Source: a bacterium
GTDB lineage: Bacteria; Zhuqueibacterota; Zhuqueibacteria; Residuimicrobiales; Krinioviventaceae
Length of the DNA: 5,601 nt
Assembly (NCBI GenBank): GCA_024278645.1
Contig: JAJRST010000101.1
Span: forward strand, 1 to 5,601
Direction: 5' to 3'
Below are positions 5,320-5,601 of the stretch, piece after piece (within the stretch, counting starts at the first letter, position 1; every line of letters starts with the position of its first letter). The position numbers and the translations under genes are program-made. Below the pieces are notes generated by a model that was given only the letters and a program-made list of their open reading frames with translations, made no database searches and was not told the DNA's origin.

Positions 5320-5601
5320 ATGTCAATCAAAGGCAATGCTGTGTACGCCCAGTCCGGCGGCGTCACCAGCGTCATCAATGCATCCGCTTACGGGGTCATC
5401 AAGGCCGCTATGGAAGCAGACTTTATTGAAAATATATATGCCGGTCTGTACGGCATCAACGGCATTTTGGAAGACAAGCTCATAGACATCGCCCGGGAGT
5501 CAAAAGTGGCCATCGAGGGGCTGCGCTATACGCCCTCGGCGGCGTTCGGCTCGTGCCGCAAAAAGCTGCCCAGCCTGGAAGAGAACCGCGCCGACTTTGA
5601 A
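5320..5601 (+). CDS. pfp: 6-phosphofructokinase, probably pyrophosphate-dependent type (5' part only)
   Basis: The first 94 codons are present and the gene continues past the right edge. The protein opens with the glycine-rich phosphoryl-donor loop YAQSGGVTSVINAS (9-22). It continues with the conserved IYAGLYGINGIL (39-50) and TPSAAFGSCRKKL (71-83), the segment that in this family precedes the donor-binding arginine/lysine region. The combination QSGGVT...INAS and FGSCR.KL is typical of the bacterial PPi-dependent clade (fructose 6-phosphate + PPi to fructose 1,6-bisphosphate + Pi, reversible glycolysis). The residue that decides PPi versus ATP use (GGDD versus GGDG) is downstream and unseen, so the donor is inferred. 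The first part of the usual TPGGAFGSCR block reads TPSAAFGSCR here. AGGAGG at 5308-5313, six bases before the ATG, makes the start very secure. It is cytoplasmic. Its link to the upstream two-component system is only positional. Confidence 0.88.
   Translation, partial: MSIKGNAVYAQSGGVTSVINASAYGVIKAAMEADFIENIYAGLYGINGILEDKLIDIARESKVAIEGLRYTPSAAFGSCRKKLPSLEENRADFE

Overview
The window is bacterial and gene-dense, with mixed GC content and six protein-coding genes or gene parts. There are no RNA genes, insertion sequences or CRISPR arrays. Shine-Dalgarno sites are clear for the transporter, the radical SAM gene, the response regulator and the phosphofructokinase. Nothing fixes the phylum. The gene content (HpnP-like B12/radical SAM enzyme, GufA-type ZIP, phosphofructokinase of the pyrophosphate-dependent type, bacterial DUF3524 glycosyltransferase) would suit an environmental anaerobe or a member of a little-cultured phylum, for example around the FCB group. 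That placement is a guess.

Left part (1-874): a minus-strand pair. A short TPR protein (550-759) sits 4 bases ahead of a glycosyltransferase that runs off the left edge (1-545). The glycosyltransferase closely resembles the N-terminal DUF3524 domain of the animal tRNA-queuosine alpha-mannosyltransferase (GTDC1/QTMAN). The TPR ORF begins in the middle of a TPR motif and has no ATG, so it is either a very small adaptor or the 3' remnant of a larger TPR gene. A plausible minus-strand promoter lies at 792-821.

Middle part (875-3261): a ZIP-family metal transporter on the plus strand converges on a 490-residue B12-binding/radical SAM protein on the minus strand. Between them is a terminator whose stem and U-run work only for the minus-strand transcript.

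Right part (3262-5601): a 173-base AT-rich divergent promoter region separates the radical SAM gene from a two-component system. This region holds a good sigma-70-like plus-strand promoter, a palindromic -10 element that could serve both strands, and two TGTAAA repeats exactly 11 bases apart. The histidine kinase (minimal sensor, two membrane helices) overlaps the OmpR-family response regulator by 20 bases. After 144 bases with its own promoter candidate comes the start of a phosphofructokinase, cut by the right edge.

The genes do not form one obvious pathway. The best-supported regulatory link is that the OmpR-type regulator may control its own operon and the divergent radical SAM gene through the tandem repeats. 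The items most worth a second look are the bacterial queuosine-mannosyltransferase homologue with its TPR partner, and the HpnP-like enzyme placed opposite a two-component system.
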